Shown here one piece after another: positions 1 through 14,427 of a DNA stretch of 64,000 bases (the first letter of the stretch is position 1; each line of letters starts with the position of its first letter). The translations under genes were made by a program, and so were the position numbers. A model generated the notes under the pieces. That model searched no databases. It saw nothing but the letters and a program-made list of their open reading frames with translations, and was not told where the DNA came from. Origin of the DNA: Centropus unirufus (taxonomy: Eukaryota; Chordata; Aves; Cuculiformes; Centropidae); NCBI GenBank assembly GCA_013397695.1, contig VYZI01000029.1:4543740-4607739 (forward strand), in the 5' to 3' direction.

Positions 1-1479
1 AGTGTTGAAATCTACTATACTTCCTTTTTCAAAGAACACCCGAAACCAGGAGTGGGAGTCATGGTCCTCTGCAGAGTGCAGTTTTTGGGCCGTTCAGCCA
101 CAACACCAAGAGAGAATGCTAGAAGGAACGTGATGATGTACTCACTTTGCCAAGTTTACTCATCTACAAAGATATGGGAATTCATATACATCACAGGTGA
201 TGCAATGTGTATGGGCCTTCTCCAAGAAAAACACTGGCTATACTTTAGATAAGAATACAGTATCACTGGAATCATTCTCAGACTAAAAAAAGTATTACAG
301 GATTGCAAAATCTTCCAAATCAGAAGTGTTTTGTCTTTCCACTATTTTCTACTCCCCACACCAGCACCATTTTCCACAACTGACACAAACTTGCTGGAGC
401 ACCGGGCTATATATTTAAGAGATTAAGTACAAGATGGTACCAGCAGAGCAGAAAATTCTCTTCTTTCTCCATCTCTCTGGGTGCTGCACATTGCATATTC
501 CAATCTCTTCTCCTACTCCCTTGCCTCCCAAGACTCATCCACTTGGTACTCCACTTCTGTTCTGGATCCTTGTCAAGAAAAGCAAGAGGCAGAGTGGCCA
601 GATAGAGGAAGGGTCTGCCTCCAGCCTCTCCTTCTCCCCATCACTGGGGAACACGACCAAGAGGAGAGATGGCTCCACCGACACCAAGGGCCTAAGGTAG
701 TCCTGGCACCTCATGCTTCCACTAGCACTGGGTATCTTGTATCATTACCATGGTATCACTACCTCACCCTTAAATGCCGTAAGGATAGCCTTGCGGTTGT
801 AATACAGGTGACTCGGGGTATTGCCACATCTAACCATAAATTAATACAGAAACACAAAAGAAAATGCGATAACTTCAGTTAAAATCTACCCTGGGTGTAA
901 AATTGGGTCTGAATGATTTCTGTGCTCATTAACTACCGCTTAGCTAGTACAGTTATTTTTTTCTCTTCCTCCCATTGCCCCCGGTTGCCCTGCAGGGATG
1001 TGCTGCACAAGTCATCTTGGTTTATTGAGACCCCAAAACCTCTTCTGACAGCATTATGATTTTCCATACAGGCTTGGCAAAGGGCACAGAGTTGGAAGTC
1101 ATGGCTTTTATGCCAGCAAAATCAACATGTTTATGCAGCTGCATATTATCCCCATTTAGTGACAAGAACAATAACTCATCTACTCGTTATTGAGTAGGGT
1201 AAGCTGTTTATTCTTGGAGCTTACTGGAAAAAAAACCAAGATGCTGCATGGTAAAATGTTTGACATGGTCATTAAAACCCAGAAGTCATTCTGACATTAT
1301 CAATGTAATTTTCAATAAATCTCTCAAATTCTGTAACGTTATATTGATTTTTTCCTGACCAGAACCAGATGGAAAGATGGGTCTTTTTTCTTGCACCTAT
1401 TTTATTTTCTACTTGGAAGAGAAAAAATGCAACTAATCCCCAGTGGATAAACTGACAAATGGGAGAGCTCTAATCTGCC
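1..1479. other. Single-copy DNA, no gene recognised
   Basis: This stretch is AT-leaning and has no CR1 homology. Its short ORFs (up to about 130 codons near 481-882) have no recognisable domain and overlap open frames in other phases, as expected by chance. I see no RNA gene and no tandem repeat of note. Confidence 0.5.
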
Positions 1480-1700
1480 TCCAAGCCGCACAATGAATTG
1501 GCGTCTGAATGCTTTTGCCTTGCCATACATCTGGAGTTTAACTTTGGGGAAATTCTGTCATGAGCTAATTGACTTGATTGTGTTTTAATTAAATGAAAGG
1601 AAAAAGCTGAAGTTCAGATGTAGGCGGCTGAGTGGTAGTTTCCATATGGAACTGACAATGTTGCAAAATGTTAATTGGACCTCCTGCTGGCCAGGAGCTG
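1480..1700. promoter_or_regulatory. AT-rich block, possible conserved non-coding element
   Basis: Seen: clustered TAAT/ATTA cores, including the perfect palindrome TTTAATTAAA at 1584-1593. The block is free of repeats and has no sustained ORF. Known: dense homeodomain-type cores in repeat-free DNA are common in developmental enhancers of vertebrates. Inference only: this could be an enhancer. Nothing in the sequence proves conservation, and a chance AT-rich patch remains quite possible. Confidence 0.18.
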
Positions 1701-4700
1701 GGTAGCGGCTACTTCAGAGGGATGCTGGCTGCAGCCTTGAAACAGCCAGAGGGGATCCTCCTAGGATAACAATCCTAGAAATGGATACGACTGCCTGAAC
1801 GCCTCTAGGTTTCTACAAGGACACACGGGTGAACACCTTCCAGGCCGTCAGAGTCACAAATGGACTGGCAGTGCCAAAGTCCAGAAATGGCTCCAGGAGG
1901 CTGAACTCTAACTCCCATCTCACCATAAAGCAAAAGTTACCTTGCTGCAGAAATTCAAACACTGAAAAGGGTGGAAAATCCAGCTTTGTGACATCTGGAA
2001 ACAAAAGGCCATTCTCTGTTCCACCCCTATGACCAGTCCCTGCCTAAGCTCTGCAAAAAGCCCAGCTGCTGCTACACAGCTGCTTACAAGAGAAGGAGGG
2101 GAGCCTATGCTCCCCCAGAAAGTGGTATCACAGATTCCCAGGGCTCCACATTCCAGAGGAAAAAACCATACAGCTCAGAGGGATGCCCTGCCACACGGTC
2201 CTCTTCTACAGGGAGCAGAAGACGAACATCAGCAACGTCCCAAGCAATGGGACTCTTCAGTTTAGAGTTACTTTAAGTGTCGCTCTTTTTTTGTTCTGCT
2301 CACAATAACTACATCAACTTAAATGCTGTTGGCTGTTTTGCCACATTACAGACTAGCACATTATCACATCAGTTACTGCAAGTTGTCCCTTGTCAGCGCA
2401 ACCCAAATGCAGATAATGCACTTGTAACATGTAGCTCCCGAGTTCCTTCACAGGATACTTTTCACTCCTATTGGGTTAATTCTACAGAAAAAAAAACCCA
2501 AAGTCATGGTTGTAGGGTAATCTGTAGAGATACTGGTAATATCACATGAAATATAGCTACTTGGGGCTACCCAGCCCAACTAAATTACATCTCCCCAACT
2601 AAATTACCCCCGTCATGCAGAAACCTGCACAGAGCTCTTTGTCTGCTGGCATGTGAGCTAGGGTAGTTCTACAGCACATTAAGGACTGCAATTATACCTT
2701 TAGGGTCATACCACCTCTCTCTCACCTGTTTCTTGTGTCAAAACACACTAGGGATTTGCTTAAGGTCTGAAAAAAAACCAAGGACCTGACCTTGCGGTTG
2801 CAATACACCTACAAGAACGCGTTTGCAAGTTAATTATTTACACTTTGGTATCATGCAATCCTTACTAGAACACCTGCACTGCTTCCTCCTCTTCAACCAA
2901 GTGTTTAACTTCCATTCCTTTGGCTTCCTAAGAAAGGAATAAGGCTGTGCCCAGCAATTCCGTTATACGGGTTTGAAAGCAATCTGGCCGAAAATGTTCT
3001 TGCTAGCTCCTCTCTGACCTAAACACAGCTGGCTCTGGCCAGAAGGAAAGGACCTGTAGAACTAATGCAGACTGCTTATTCTTTTTTTTTTTTCCTCAAT
3101 CCCAATACTTGAGCACAAAGAGGCAAATGGAATAAATCCAGACAGTTACATTTTCCAGCTACATGAAACATCAGGTCAATGGTCAAATTCTGGATCCAAG
3201 CAACTTCTCCACAAAAGCAGCACTGGGGGGGAATCCAGGCATAGCAAAAGAGATGTGGGAGAACAGAAAAAAAAAACAGCTAAAAGCAGTGTACATAAAA
3301 GAGCAATCAAACTACTTTGAACAGCTGAGGATTGAAAATTAATGCTTCTTGTGTCAGAATATTAAGGGATAAATCCCCTTGGAGTACAATGCTATAGATT
3401 TCTATTTATAGGTTAGAAATCATTTTGGATAATTTTGCAATCCCACCTAAAAGTAAGCAGCACGTACACATCTTGCTAAATCCTGTAATGATATTTTTTA
3501 AATGTCACATTTGAATACCAGAACCGCAGAACTGGAAATATTTCTTTACTGATTTTTCTTGGTATAGCCTTGATACGGGGGAGAAAAGTAACTATAATAA
3601 GTTTACAATAAATATTTGTAGCTACAGGCAAGCAGTACAACTTCCCAGCAGACAGTGGCTAGAAGTGTGAGCAATGAAAAGAAAACATGTTTTTGGTAAT
3701 TAATAGTATGTAACACTGATGCTGAGATAAAACTGGGCCACGTGTGTCACTGGGAAGCCTTTGGCCCTATTCTCACTTCTCCAGGTAGCAGCAAAATTAC
3801 TCTTCATCTGCCCCAAACAGGCCAGAAGCCCTTGGATGCCCGGTCCAAGCAGCAGCAGCACCTATGGAGGAATGGGAAGGTGGGGGAAGGTTCCTGATGC
3901 TGACTCATCCCAACCGGAAAGCCAAGGTGAAAGCTATGCCATGTCAATGCCTTACTGGAATGTCATTCCCACCCCCAGGGTTCCTAGGAACTTGCCAAGA
4001 GAGAAACACAGGGACTGGAGGAAAGGGAAGTTCAAACCTTGTCATCCAGTGCAAACTCTGCCCCTGTTCTGTGAGGCTGCCAGCTCCCAGGCAGGTTGAG
4101 GTGCTTACCTGCAGCTCCTCTTAGGAGCCTGTTTGCTTTCCAAGAGTGAGCTGGCACACTCTCAGACGGCCCTTGCCTACTCGCTATCCAAACTGAGTCA
4201 AAAACCTAGCAAAATGGTCAAAGCATGGCCAAAGTTACTCTGGGCTGTTTCTACCTTCTCTCCATACCTAAGCAAACGCAAGCTTGGGGATACTTCAAAT
4301 CTCCGCTGGCTGGTTCTTCTGGAGGTCTTCATCAGCCTGAGGGAGGATTTTTCCCCACTAACTCACTACCCTGTAACACCTGCTATAGGACCCAGCTGCT
4401 GATCCCTTTCCAATACCTTTTGACCCTTCCCTCGGTGCACCTGGAAAGACACAGAGGTTTCCTCACAGCTTGCTGGACGCGTCCCCAGAAGCCATTGCCG
4501 TTAGCAGAGGCAGCAGGTGGGTATGGCTCGATATAGATTGTCCACACAAGTGGGTTCCTGGTCATCTGAGCCTTTGTTTTCACACCACCACGACAGAAAC
4601 ATCAGCTGAACCACCGACCATGCCAAGGACTATTCAGATCAGGCTGCACTTTATCACTGCGCTGAGCCAGAAGAAAAATAATCTTTTGCTTGGGCTTTTA

Positions 4701-7700
4701 AAACCAAGTCATTTGCTTCTACTGACACAGGAAGGTCTGGCAAATAGTTTTGTTGACCACACTGAGCTGGCTGCTGTGCCACGGAGCTGAGGGTGGGACA
4801 GAACAGAAGGTGAGGGAGAGAATTTTGGGAAGAGATGGAAGACTCCTGCTATGAAGTCAGTGCCCGAGCTCATTGCCAGCAGGTGGGAGCTGCTCCTCAC
4901 AGCAGCACACCCTGACCCCTTCACCACATCCAGCAAAGACTGCCTGAAGTGCTGACACCATCGACTATATTTGTTTTCTGCATGAAGGAACCTGGCAAGG
5001 AGGCACACATCTCTCCTCCCCAACTCTTCCCAGACCACCTAGCACCCTTGCTAAATACAATTCTCTATGAACGTTAACACATGTACTTTCTGCCTTACTA
5101 TCTTTAACCAAATCTTTCCCAATTAATATGTTCATACATCTGAGAGCAGGTTTGGTTTTGTGGGCTCTCATCCCAATGCTTCGTTGCACTTAAGTACTAT
5201 AACAAGAAGCTCTTAATCTACAAATAACAGAACATTTATGTATAGAAAGCCTTAGGAGCAACTTGATCAGCCATGTAATTAAATCCCCCATATGGGACAG
5301 CCTGGAGCATGCTGTGCTGCCTTTTAAAAGTGACATTTTATGTTATACTGGCACCTCTTCAACACCTCTTTTTTCTACAGGAAACAGCATATTGCACTTG
5401 TCCAGCGGTGTGTAAGTCAAACACGAAGCAAATAGTTTCTTTTTGCAACCCCACTGGTCTCAGAACCCTGCTGGGGAGGTCAAGGACACTTTTAAATCCA
5501 ACCAGCAAATTTCTGAGTGTTGCTGTCATTGCAAGTGTTTGTACAAGTTATTAGTTTTTCAGTCCATGTAGAGAAAACAGTGTTTCTTTTTAAGATCAGA
5601 TTTTAGCTGCCTTTATAATGTTTGTCTTTGTTGCTAGATACCTGCTTGGATAAACAATAAAACACGAATACAGAAGAAACTATTAGTGATTAAACACAGC
5701 TTCTCTCAGTCAAAACGCCAATTTGTCAACTCTAAAACCCCAGCGAGTAAAACCCATTCATATCACTCTGTACCTACCATATCACAATTCCGAATGCAGG
5801 CTAAGTCATCTTCTTTGCCATGAGGAAAAGGGAATTGCCAAGTTGCAGCTGCCTTTTATTCCGCATCATGTTTCATTACTCTCTCCATCTCCAGTCGCAC
5901 AGCAAACAGCTGTTTTATTCCCTGTATCTTGCTCTTTATTAGGGCCAGGGTGGGGAAAATCAGAGGCAAGCTGACATATTTGTCAGCCCAGCTGCTCTTC
6001 CTCTGCTAATTTAAATTTGGATGCTCAGGAGCATTTTCATGTATAAGGACAGGTCTATGTGCAATTTGTGATGGGATTCAGTTGTACTTTAGAAAATAGT
6101 CTGTTCCCTTTCCTACACGATAAAAAAATAGAAATTCCTTCAATTTCATCAAGCATGCTGGTGGCACTGTGAATCACAACAAACTTCAGTGGAATTACAG
6201 TACTATCTTTATGTAGATTTGAAAGCTGTGTTCAGACACACTCTGAACTGCAGTTTTCCACAGAATCAGTGTTTATGGAGCTGAGAGACGGTTATTCAAA
6301 AAAGCTTTGGTTGGAACAAATAGCAAATGAGAAAGCCGCTCCCCTTCAACTCAGTGCACCAGGATGCCACGCTGGGCCCGCACCCGATTCGCAGTGCATC
6401 CCAGGGTGCAGACACTCACAGAGGGGGAGTTGGAAACCAGGATCCCACCTCCCTGTGGGAGAGCCAGAAGTGCTCTCCTTTTAGGGCCAGGCACCAGCCT
6501 AGCACTGGCCAAAACATCGAGTTCTCCTGGGAGGGAAAGGGCTAAAGAAAAGAGCTTGGCAAGGTCTCGGATGAGGCTACGTCATCTTGTTGTCAGAGAA
6601 AGCACTGAGAATACGGCTTGGCTCTTCCAGCAGATTCTTCCCCTAGGGGAAAACAACTACTCCCATAAGAGCATCATCAACATGGCAGATACATAATTTA
6701 TCCCTCCATTCCCCACTCGCTTGTCTCACGCTTTATTTGAGGTCCCTCTCCTCCTCTGCTCTCTGTTAATAATGAATGACTATTATTGCAGAGCTTAAGA
6801 GGGCCAGTCATAGATCAGAACCTCTTTGTGACAAGAGCTGTACAAACAAAACCCATAAAGACCAGCCTTGCTGCAGCTCTAAGTAGAAAATGAAAGAACA
6901 GCTTGAACAACAGACTTCCTATTTTTCATTGCCACCTGCTCAGCTGTTGCATTTTTAGGAGTTTTTAGCTATCCAAAAGTCCATATGATTTTCTTCACAG
7001 CGTATCCTTTCCTAACACCTCTCCTTTACACATTGGCACCGAGCAATCATAAAATACATCTTTGTCATCTGTGGGCTAAAATAAAATGCCAACTTGAACT
7101 TCTATGTGCCAGTTTACACGGAATTGTTTTAGCTGGATCTGGATGAGCATCCCTTGAGTCTGAAAGCAACTATTCACAGCAGAAACACCAGATCCCATCC
7201 ACCTTTCCCCTGCCAATGCATTTCAGCTCTATAATATCACCGAGCCTAACGACATCCATTGAGTACTTCGCTTCCACGTGCATCATTAGTAAGAGTTTCA
7301 AATGGTGCCATCAATGATGCTTCTTTGCCTGGCAGGGGGGAATCTGAGCCCACCCAGCTACATCAGCATGCACCACTGCACTGGTGTCTGTGAACACCTT
7401 TCCTTTTTCTACTGAACTAGGCACAGTTAGAAGGTAGCAGTCATTGTAGCCCAATGAGAAATTTGACGTCTTCCAGTTACCATTAAGCTGTATTCATGCC
7501 TGTCCCAAACCAGATAAATATATATTTACTTTGTACAAAATACTGTACAGACATCAAGAAGAATTTAGCCTACTTTAGCCAGACTAATGCTGACAGAGGT
7601 CACTCCCACTGTATTGAATGGCACACTCTACTTCCTATTTTCTTAAAAAAACTCTAAAACCTTTAAACTCTAAAACCTCACGGCTTTCCCTAAAAAGTTT

Positions 7701-10700
7701 TTAAAAAATTTATTACATATGATTGCAGGAATAAACCAGGCTAAATGACCCCTAACGAATTACAAGCCAGAATACAAATGAAAACACTAAAGTTATTTAC
7801 ATAAAAATTTTTGACTACTCGGATTCTGGGATATCTTGGTGAGTGCTGTGGCCATGCTGATGGGGAAGAACTGAACACAGAAGCTGTGGTTACCCATATA
7901 CTTAAAAGTGCTATAGTAAGAACTTGATAAATAAGAAAAAAGGTGATGCAAAAAGCCCAAATATGATGGGCAAAATCTGCACCTGCTGCTAATAACTCAA
8001 AGCAGCACCAGGAATTCAAAATGCTCCTAAATAAAGTATGTGCAGCATCAGGGTTCACCAAATTAATCTTGGGCTTTATTTAAGCTCTATGAAGTTCTCT
8101 TTTTTAAACTACTACCAAATGCTTTCCTCGAGAGGAAACATTACGTGACAAAGTCGCCCGTTTCTACCAGTCCCTGGGAAAGTAAGCCATCCCTTCGGAA
8201 AGCCTGCAGGAGTACTGCAGAAATTCCTGCTGCCAGTTAATGCCTGTCCTGACTCTTTCTCATGCTCTCATCCTGGGCTTTCTGCAACTCACCCAGTAGC
8301 TGATGCACTCAAGGGAGAGAAAGGGCTACTTATCTGCAAATTTATTAATGAATCAATATGTGGATAGAGCCTCCCACACAGAAATGAGCGAATGTTGAGT
8401 TTCCACTGATGGTCTCTCCATGGGGGTCTTTCTCCAAAGGTTTGCCCAGAGGTGGGCAACTCATCCTGGCAGCCAGGGCTTGCTTGGGTCCCTGCTCAGC
8501 AGCCCCCAAAATGACACCTCAGCAGAGATTCAAGGAGGGAAAGGGAAGCAGAAAGCCCACAGGTGGTGGATGCTCTCACCCCTGTGCTGGTGGGATGCAG
8601 CTCTGGGCAGGCAACCAGGGGTCAAACCTAATCCCCATGCACCTCTGCAAGGCATGATGTCTTCACAGTCACCTTCCACGTGCTGCTCCACCTGCGTGGT
8701 TTGAAGCCCATTCAGCTCCAAAGGAGCAGAGGGCCCTCCTGCAGCCCCCAGCAATTCGCCTCCCTCAGAACAAAAAACCTCCCAGAAAATTTTCTTTGAC
8801 ATATTGAACAAAGCTGCCACGTAACTCCATCTCCAGCAAAACACGCTTTGGATAAGAGCAGGGTTTGAAATAGAGAGAGGTTAATTATTACTCTTTAGAG
8901 GAGCACTTTCAAGCAGCTTACAAACAAATGACAGCAACTTTCCTGAGCTTAGGGGAGTAGCTGTGACATTTTGAAAGTGAAAAGAAGCGATAAAGGATTC
9001 AGTCCCTTTTTTTTTTTTGCCTTGAAAAAGGTTTATAATTACCCTTAAACCTCCCTCCCCATTCTTGTGAACATTCAAGTACTCAGCATACATATGGAAC
9101 ATTTTTAGACCTTGCACTCACTTTTCACCCTAGCTGGATGCTGAGCTCCAGGAGGAACTGCAATTTTCACCCCAGTAGGGATCCTAAAAGAGACTGGGAC
9201 ATCAGAGGGCACAGCTCCTGCCCCGTGCGGACACTGCCCACACGTAGCACGCCTGTCGTCTCCCTCACAAGCAGAAGTACAGAAGGATGTTGCTGGCTGC
9301 TCATACCGAACCTTTTACACACGGTGCTCACATCAACTAAGGTACTTCAGGGAAAAACCCGAAACCACGATTAAAACAAATAGAAGCCTCATAAGCAAAA
9401 CTGAAGACTTCCACATGTGGTAGGAGATTTTTTTTATATCAATGCATACTACAAGGGATGTAGTTAAGTACAACAGCAGAGTCTGACCCAAGTTAAAAAA
9501 AAAACCTGCTAGAAAGGCATCATTACCCTTCACTGAATATTTTCTTGTTCTACAAGGAATAAAACTGCATTAAAGCCAATTGTTAACTGGCTCAAACTCT
9601 TGTATAAGAGCAGGAATAACATACTAAAATTGAATAGCAGAGGTATGCATGATGTAACTAACTCAAGGGTTGTTTGGCAAACCTTGTGACATTTGATGCT
9701 TTTATGAATAGGAGCCAGTTCTATATGAATTTTTGCTTCAGCCAAATCTCTTGAGTTTCATGTTTGTGAACATGTATGTGGCCCATCACAACAGGGTCAT
9801 ACGTCGTCTTGGCATTTTAAAGGCTGCTCTGTTGGCTTTGGGCAGGTGTTGGCACGAGGAGCCGCAGCCTGGCTGAGCACCCAGCCAGTAACCCAGTAAA
9901 TCAGCCCCTGCCAGAGCAGTTCAGTGACACTGGAGCAGGCTACTGAAGAGTAGAGATTGTGCTGGCGTCCTGGGAAACCAGGATCCTATCGCAGGCAACA
10001 CCAGCTCTGAAGAGGATGAAGAACCTTCAGATGTCACCTCAAAGCTTCCAGTGCAAACAGCCCTCTTCCCACTGAGTGCCACCAGCAACACTGCCTTCCT
10101 GCTCCAGTCAGCCCCTATGCTAACTTTAAACTTCTGTCTTTTAACCCACTTGGGAATCAAAGGTTTTGAGTGGATTTTTAATTTTCTTTCACCCCAACAC
10201 AGAATTTTAAGTTAAAACTGCATTTTAGGGAAAGTTTATCTTTGAGAAAAATTAAGAAGGAAAAAATAATGCATAGTTAAGAGCAAAAAAATAGCCCATT
10301 CCTACACGACATACATTTTCTTCACACTCAGGGGTAGATAAAAGAATGTATTTTGATTTACTGAAGTGTTAGGAATGCTATGGTTTATCACTACTACTGC
10401 ATGCTTTTTTGTAGACTAGCACCACAGCAAGGGCAGAAGGACAGGTGCAGGCATCCAGGAATACCCACCAGCACGGGTGGGTCGCAGCCCCTGGGGCTGT
10501 GCAGTCCACCCTGCAGCCCCATGGCAGCACCCCAAGCTCTGCACTTGCTCCCTGGGGAGGTGGCCAAGCATGGGAAAACAAAATATGAAACATCTCCTGC
10601 TATTTGTGCAGGTGAATGCTCCTCATTACTGTAACTACTCCAGAGCATGTGGTCCTACATGCTGGTTTTTGGAAAGGATCTTTGCCTCCACATCATATTT

Positions 10701-11825
10701 TGACCAACCCACCTATGACACAACTAAAACAAGCTAGAGCTTAGATCCAGAGCTAAATGTACAGTGGCTCAATATGAGCTAAATACGCAATAGCAAAATA
10801 CTGTCCTTTGTATTCCTTGGTCAAGCTGTTGAAAAGAATGTAATCATCATTTTTTATGAAGTCGAAGTACTTTTGGGCAGGATAAGGACAAAACTACTTG
10901 CCAGTAGGAACAGGTGAGTAATCAGAGGAAATGCTGAGATGATAATAACTAAAAAACAGTAGTGGAAGTTTTTGTGTAAGAAAAGTTCTCACCAATGATT
11001 TCACTGACATGCACTTTAATTGGGGTAGCTTTCTGTTCATGAAATTATAGCAACACAGGAGGAAATGAAGAGCTGTATCCGCAAAACTGAAGCATCCCAT
11101 TTACCTCTGGTAAATGGTACCATCCCAGGTACCTCCCCTGAACTGGGGAGACTAGAGCAAATCCCTGCTATTCACAGGGGTCTCAACCTCTTACTCTAAA
11201 CCTACCACTGGGGAGCTCTGGGGAGCACTACTCCATCCTTCAGCTTCTCTCATGTCCACTGACTTTGTGTGCCCATCTCGTCCTCCAACTGCAAACACTT
11301 CTCAATGTCTAAACCCAGTTACTGCTATCGGAGCACCGGCTTCTCTATTTTAATTGATAGGAGACAAGAAATATTTTGGAAAAAATGTTTGGTTTTTTGA
11401 AAATTGCACTACAGAAATTTATAGCAAAATATGATATGAACAATAATCTGATGCTAAAAAACGTTGCAAGTATATATGACTGGACACGTGCATGTCTCAG
11501 CAGGATTTCAGTCATAATTCTTGGGATAGTAAAAAAATGCTCCTGTAAATGAAAAAAACGACCAATATGATCCCAACAATAACTGCACTGAGATCTACTT
11601 ATTGTTGTCCTTCTCACATAACATCGCAGCAAGCTGCTGGGCTGGAAAGGGCTGCTACAAGCCCTTATAAAGATTCTTCACTTTGCTGCCTGCCTCCTTG
11701 AAGGGTCACCTCTTGCGCTACTCCAGCACTACTTGAACTTCCCTCCCTTCTTTCTCACCTCAGACACACTTTTTTTCACCCCCCAAGAATGAACTAGAAC
11801 TTTTTCCACCACCCCATATGTCCAA

Positions 11826-11858
11826 ACAAAAAAATAATAATAATAATAAAAAAAAAGT
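11826..11858. repeat. (TAA)n / A-rich simple repeat
   Basis: Five or so consecutive AAT/TAA triplets followed by an A run. It is a short microsatellite with no coding meaning. Confidence 0.8.
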
Positions 11859-13946
11859 AGACATGAAGACTGAATTATAAAGAAATATACAGAGTAAGAC
11901 AAAATAAACCTCTCTAGGTTTGCTAGGTTTTCCCGCATCAACATCTGGGTGTGTAATTGTTTAAACCACAAAAAAATGGGTTCCATGCTGGTATTTTTTA
12001 TGAGATTGAACTGACTGGTATGTATTTATTTATATTTTTTAAGAAATGGGTAACTTAATTAGCTCTGCTGCCTCTGTTCTTCCTTCACTCCCCCCTCACT
12101 CTTATGCAGAATTTACTGCATAAAGAAGTTTAAAAAGTTAAACTGAAAAGAAGAAACCTCTGGCCTCGTGCATACAGAGGGAATATAAATTCTCAGTGGG
12201 TTAATTTTTTTTCTGTGCCATCAGACACCTCTGTGCTGATGAAAAGACACCAGCACTCAGTTCTGCCTTTTCGGTACCTCCTGAAACAGCCCCTCAGGGA
12301 AAAGCCAGGTTGCCAAATATGCTTAACAGTAGCATTCCCATCCTGGGACTGTCAGGTTCTAACAGCGTTATCCACCAAACCGCAGACAGGCAGGGGCTGA
12401 GGAGGCTGCTCCCCTCAACAGGGGAAGTGAACAGTTACAGCACGGGGTCAGCCAGCTAGCTGTCCTCAGTCATAGTGAACTCTCTTAACAAAGGACATCA
12501 TTTAGGGGTTTGGGTTTTTTTGCTCATTTCATCTTCTGGGGATGTTTCTTGCAATGTTTGTCTTCTGCGGTTGAGAGAAATCTAAATGCAGCATAGGCAG
12601 AGCAAGAGAGAGATGTTTTCTCTACAAACAGATCTCTTAAGGCTGGTTGAAAGGTACAAACAAAAAATTCAAAGTCTGATTTCATTCACATGTGCTCCCT
12701 CACTTGGTCTATGGTTTTCAGATCTGCCGTGCTCCATTCGTTGTCATCCCCAAGCTGAGGGCATCACAATACGTAACAACCACACAAGAGCATTCTCAGC
12801 ACTGATTAATGCTCACAGGGGAGTTGGGAGACACAAATCCTCCCGGATCATGCCAGGGTGATAAGCTGTGGCCTTTATTCTTTATTCTGTAACATGATGG
12901 CATTGTCCAACAAAAGGCTTTAAAAGCCAAGCATCACGGTCATGTAGTTTCTGCAATGCTTAGTAGTTAACATCTCTCTCCTGCTGGCTCGTGTTCTGCT
13001 ACTGTCTACGTCCTCCAACTAACGCATAGACCATTTTATATTTCTGCCTGGTCCTTTTCCAGCTCTTGACAAGCTGGCTTTATCCATGGTCTTAGCTGAC
13101 CAGTTCATTGTTTACTGCGCTGCACAGACCCTCTTTCGTGTCTCACCATCGAGCATTATATTTCTTCCACACTCTATTGCCAAAAGCAACAGGGTCAAAA
13201 GCAGCAATAGTCGAGCAACTTCTTCCCAAGAAATCAAATCTGCTGTCTTCTTCTTAGAGTCAGAGAAGCCTTCCAAAACTTCATTTCAAGAGTTTAAGCA
13301 TAGGAATTACTCTGCAATTAGTGCAATTGTTTTAAATCATGTCTGGATTTTTAATACTAATCATTAATACTGAGGTTTTCCTTCTTTTTACCAGTTGTTT
13401 GCAGAGGAGAACCAATGGTCAGAAGAGGAGAACCATGGATGGAGCTATAATGTACAGCACAGGCAAACCACTACACCCTTCTCGGTTTCAACATAAAAGA
13501 AGCCAGATTAGCTATGTGCTAGAACACAACTTCACATTTCTCAGAACAAGAATATTCTTAGTATCTGTGCCAAAACCAACACATCCTTCCCCTCAGAAAT
13601 GCAATAGATCTACAAAACTCCAAGAAACAAACCTGTAATCTTCAGACACATTGAATGAATTTACAGGAAAGGAAATGCATAGCCAGTTTTGAATTATTAC
13701 CAATGAAATAAATTATAACACATTATATATGTATAATTTAAACATGCCCAATTTCTTGGCAGTGAGCTGGTTTTTTTTTTCTCCTTGTAAAGACAGCTAT
13801 TATCTTAAAAATAATTGCCCACCAGCTTACAACAACTTTTAATGGTTACATGAGTCCAACTACTTGACTGTATCTTTTTCAAATTGTGTTTCATAAGCAT
13901 GTGATGGAAGTGTCATTTCTTTGTTGATTCATGCAGGATCTGGTGG

Positions 13947-13972
13947 AAAAAAAAGAAGAAAAAAAGAAAAAG
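13947..13972. repeat. Purine-rich simple tract (A/G)
   Basis: A run made only of A and G, interrupted A-tracts of the GAAAAAAAAGAAG type. Low-complexity sequence, probably length-variable. Confidence 0.75.
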
Positions 13973-14427
13973 TCCACAGGAGACTGCTTTTCAGCCTGGG
14001 TGGTTTTATACTGCTTTTTAAGATATAAAAAGGGGAGTTGATCTCTGGGTTATAAGCAAGGAATGCAACTGGGAGAAAAGTCACAAAATGGACTGTCCCT
14101 CACTATTCATGGTCACACCATGTTTCTAAATCAGGATTGGTGAAAGCATTAAAGAAAAATTCTTAAGCCTGAAGAAGAGACCCTGTGCACATTTAAGTCT
14201 TGTCAGCAATCGCTTAGGCTGGGAATCTAAATTACATGATTGAAGTGAAAACATCGAGTTTCATGGCATATCACAGTTATTCCAATTGTGTACATCATCT
14301 ATTTAGCTTACATCCATGAACATTAAGAGACTGTCCCTACTTCTCATGACAAGGTACACATATCATAGTATTTAAAAAACAAATAAAACAGAGAGGGGGG
14401 AGGAACAAACCTGAAAGATAGGCCACT

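Larger units (their letters stand above)
1701..14427. other. Single-copy DNA, no gene recognised
   Basis: Nearly 13 kb without a recognisable gene, RNA gene or transposable element. ORFs are short, overlap in several frames and show no known domain. Minor features are a 14-base direct duplication (2575-2588 and 2594-2607, core CCCAACTAAATTAC), a duplicated AAACTCTAAAACCT near 7647-7680, somewhat GC-richer patches near 3.8-4.1, 8.4-8.75 and 10.4-10.6 kb, and an A/T simple tract with (TAA)n near 11826-11858. It reads as intergenic or intronic DNA. Confidence 0.5.
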
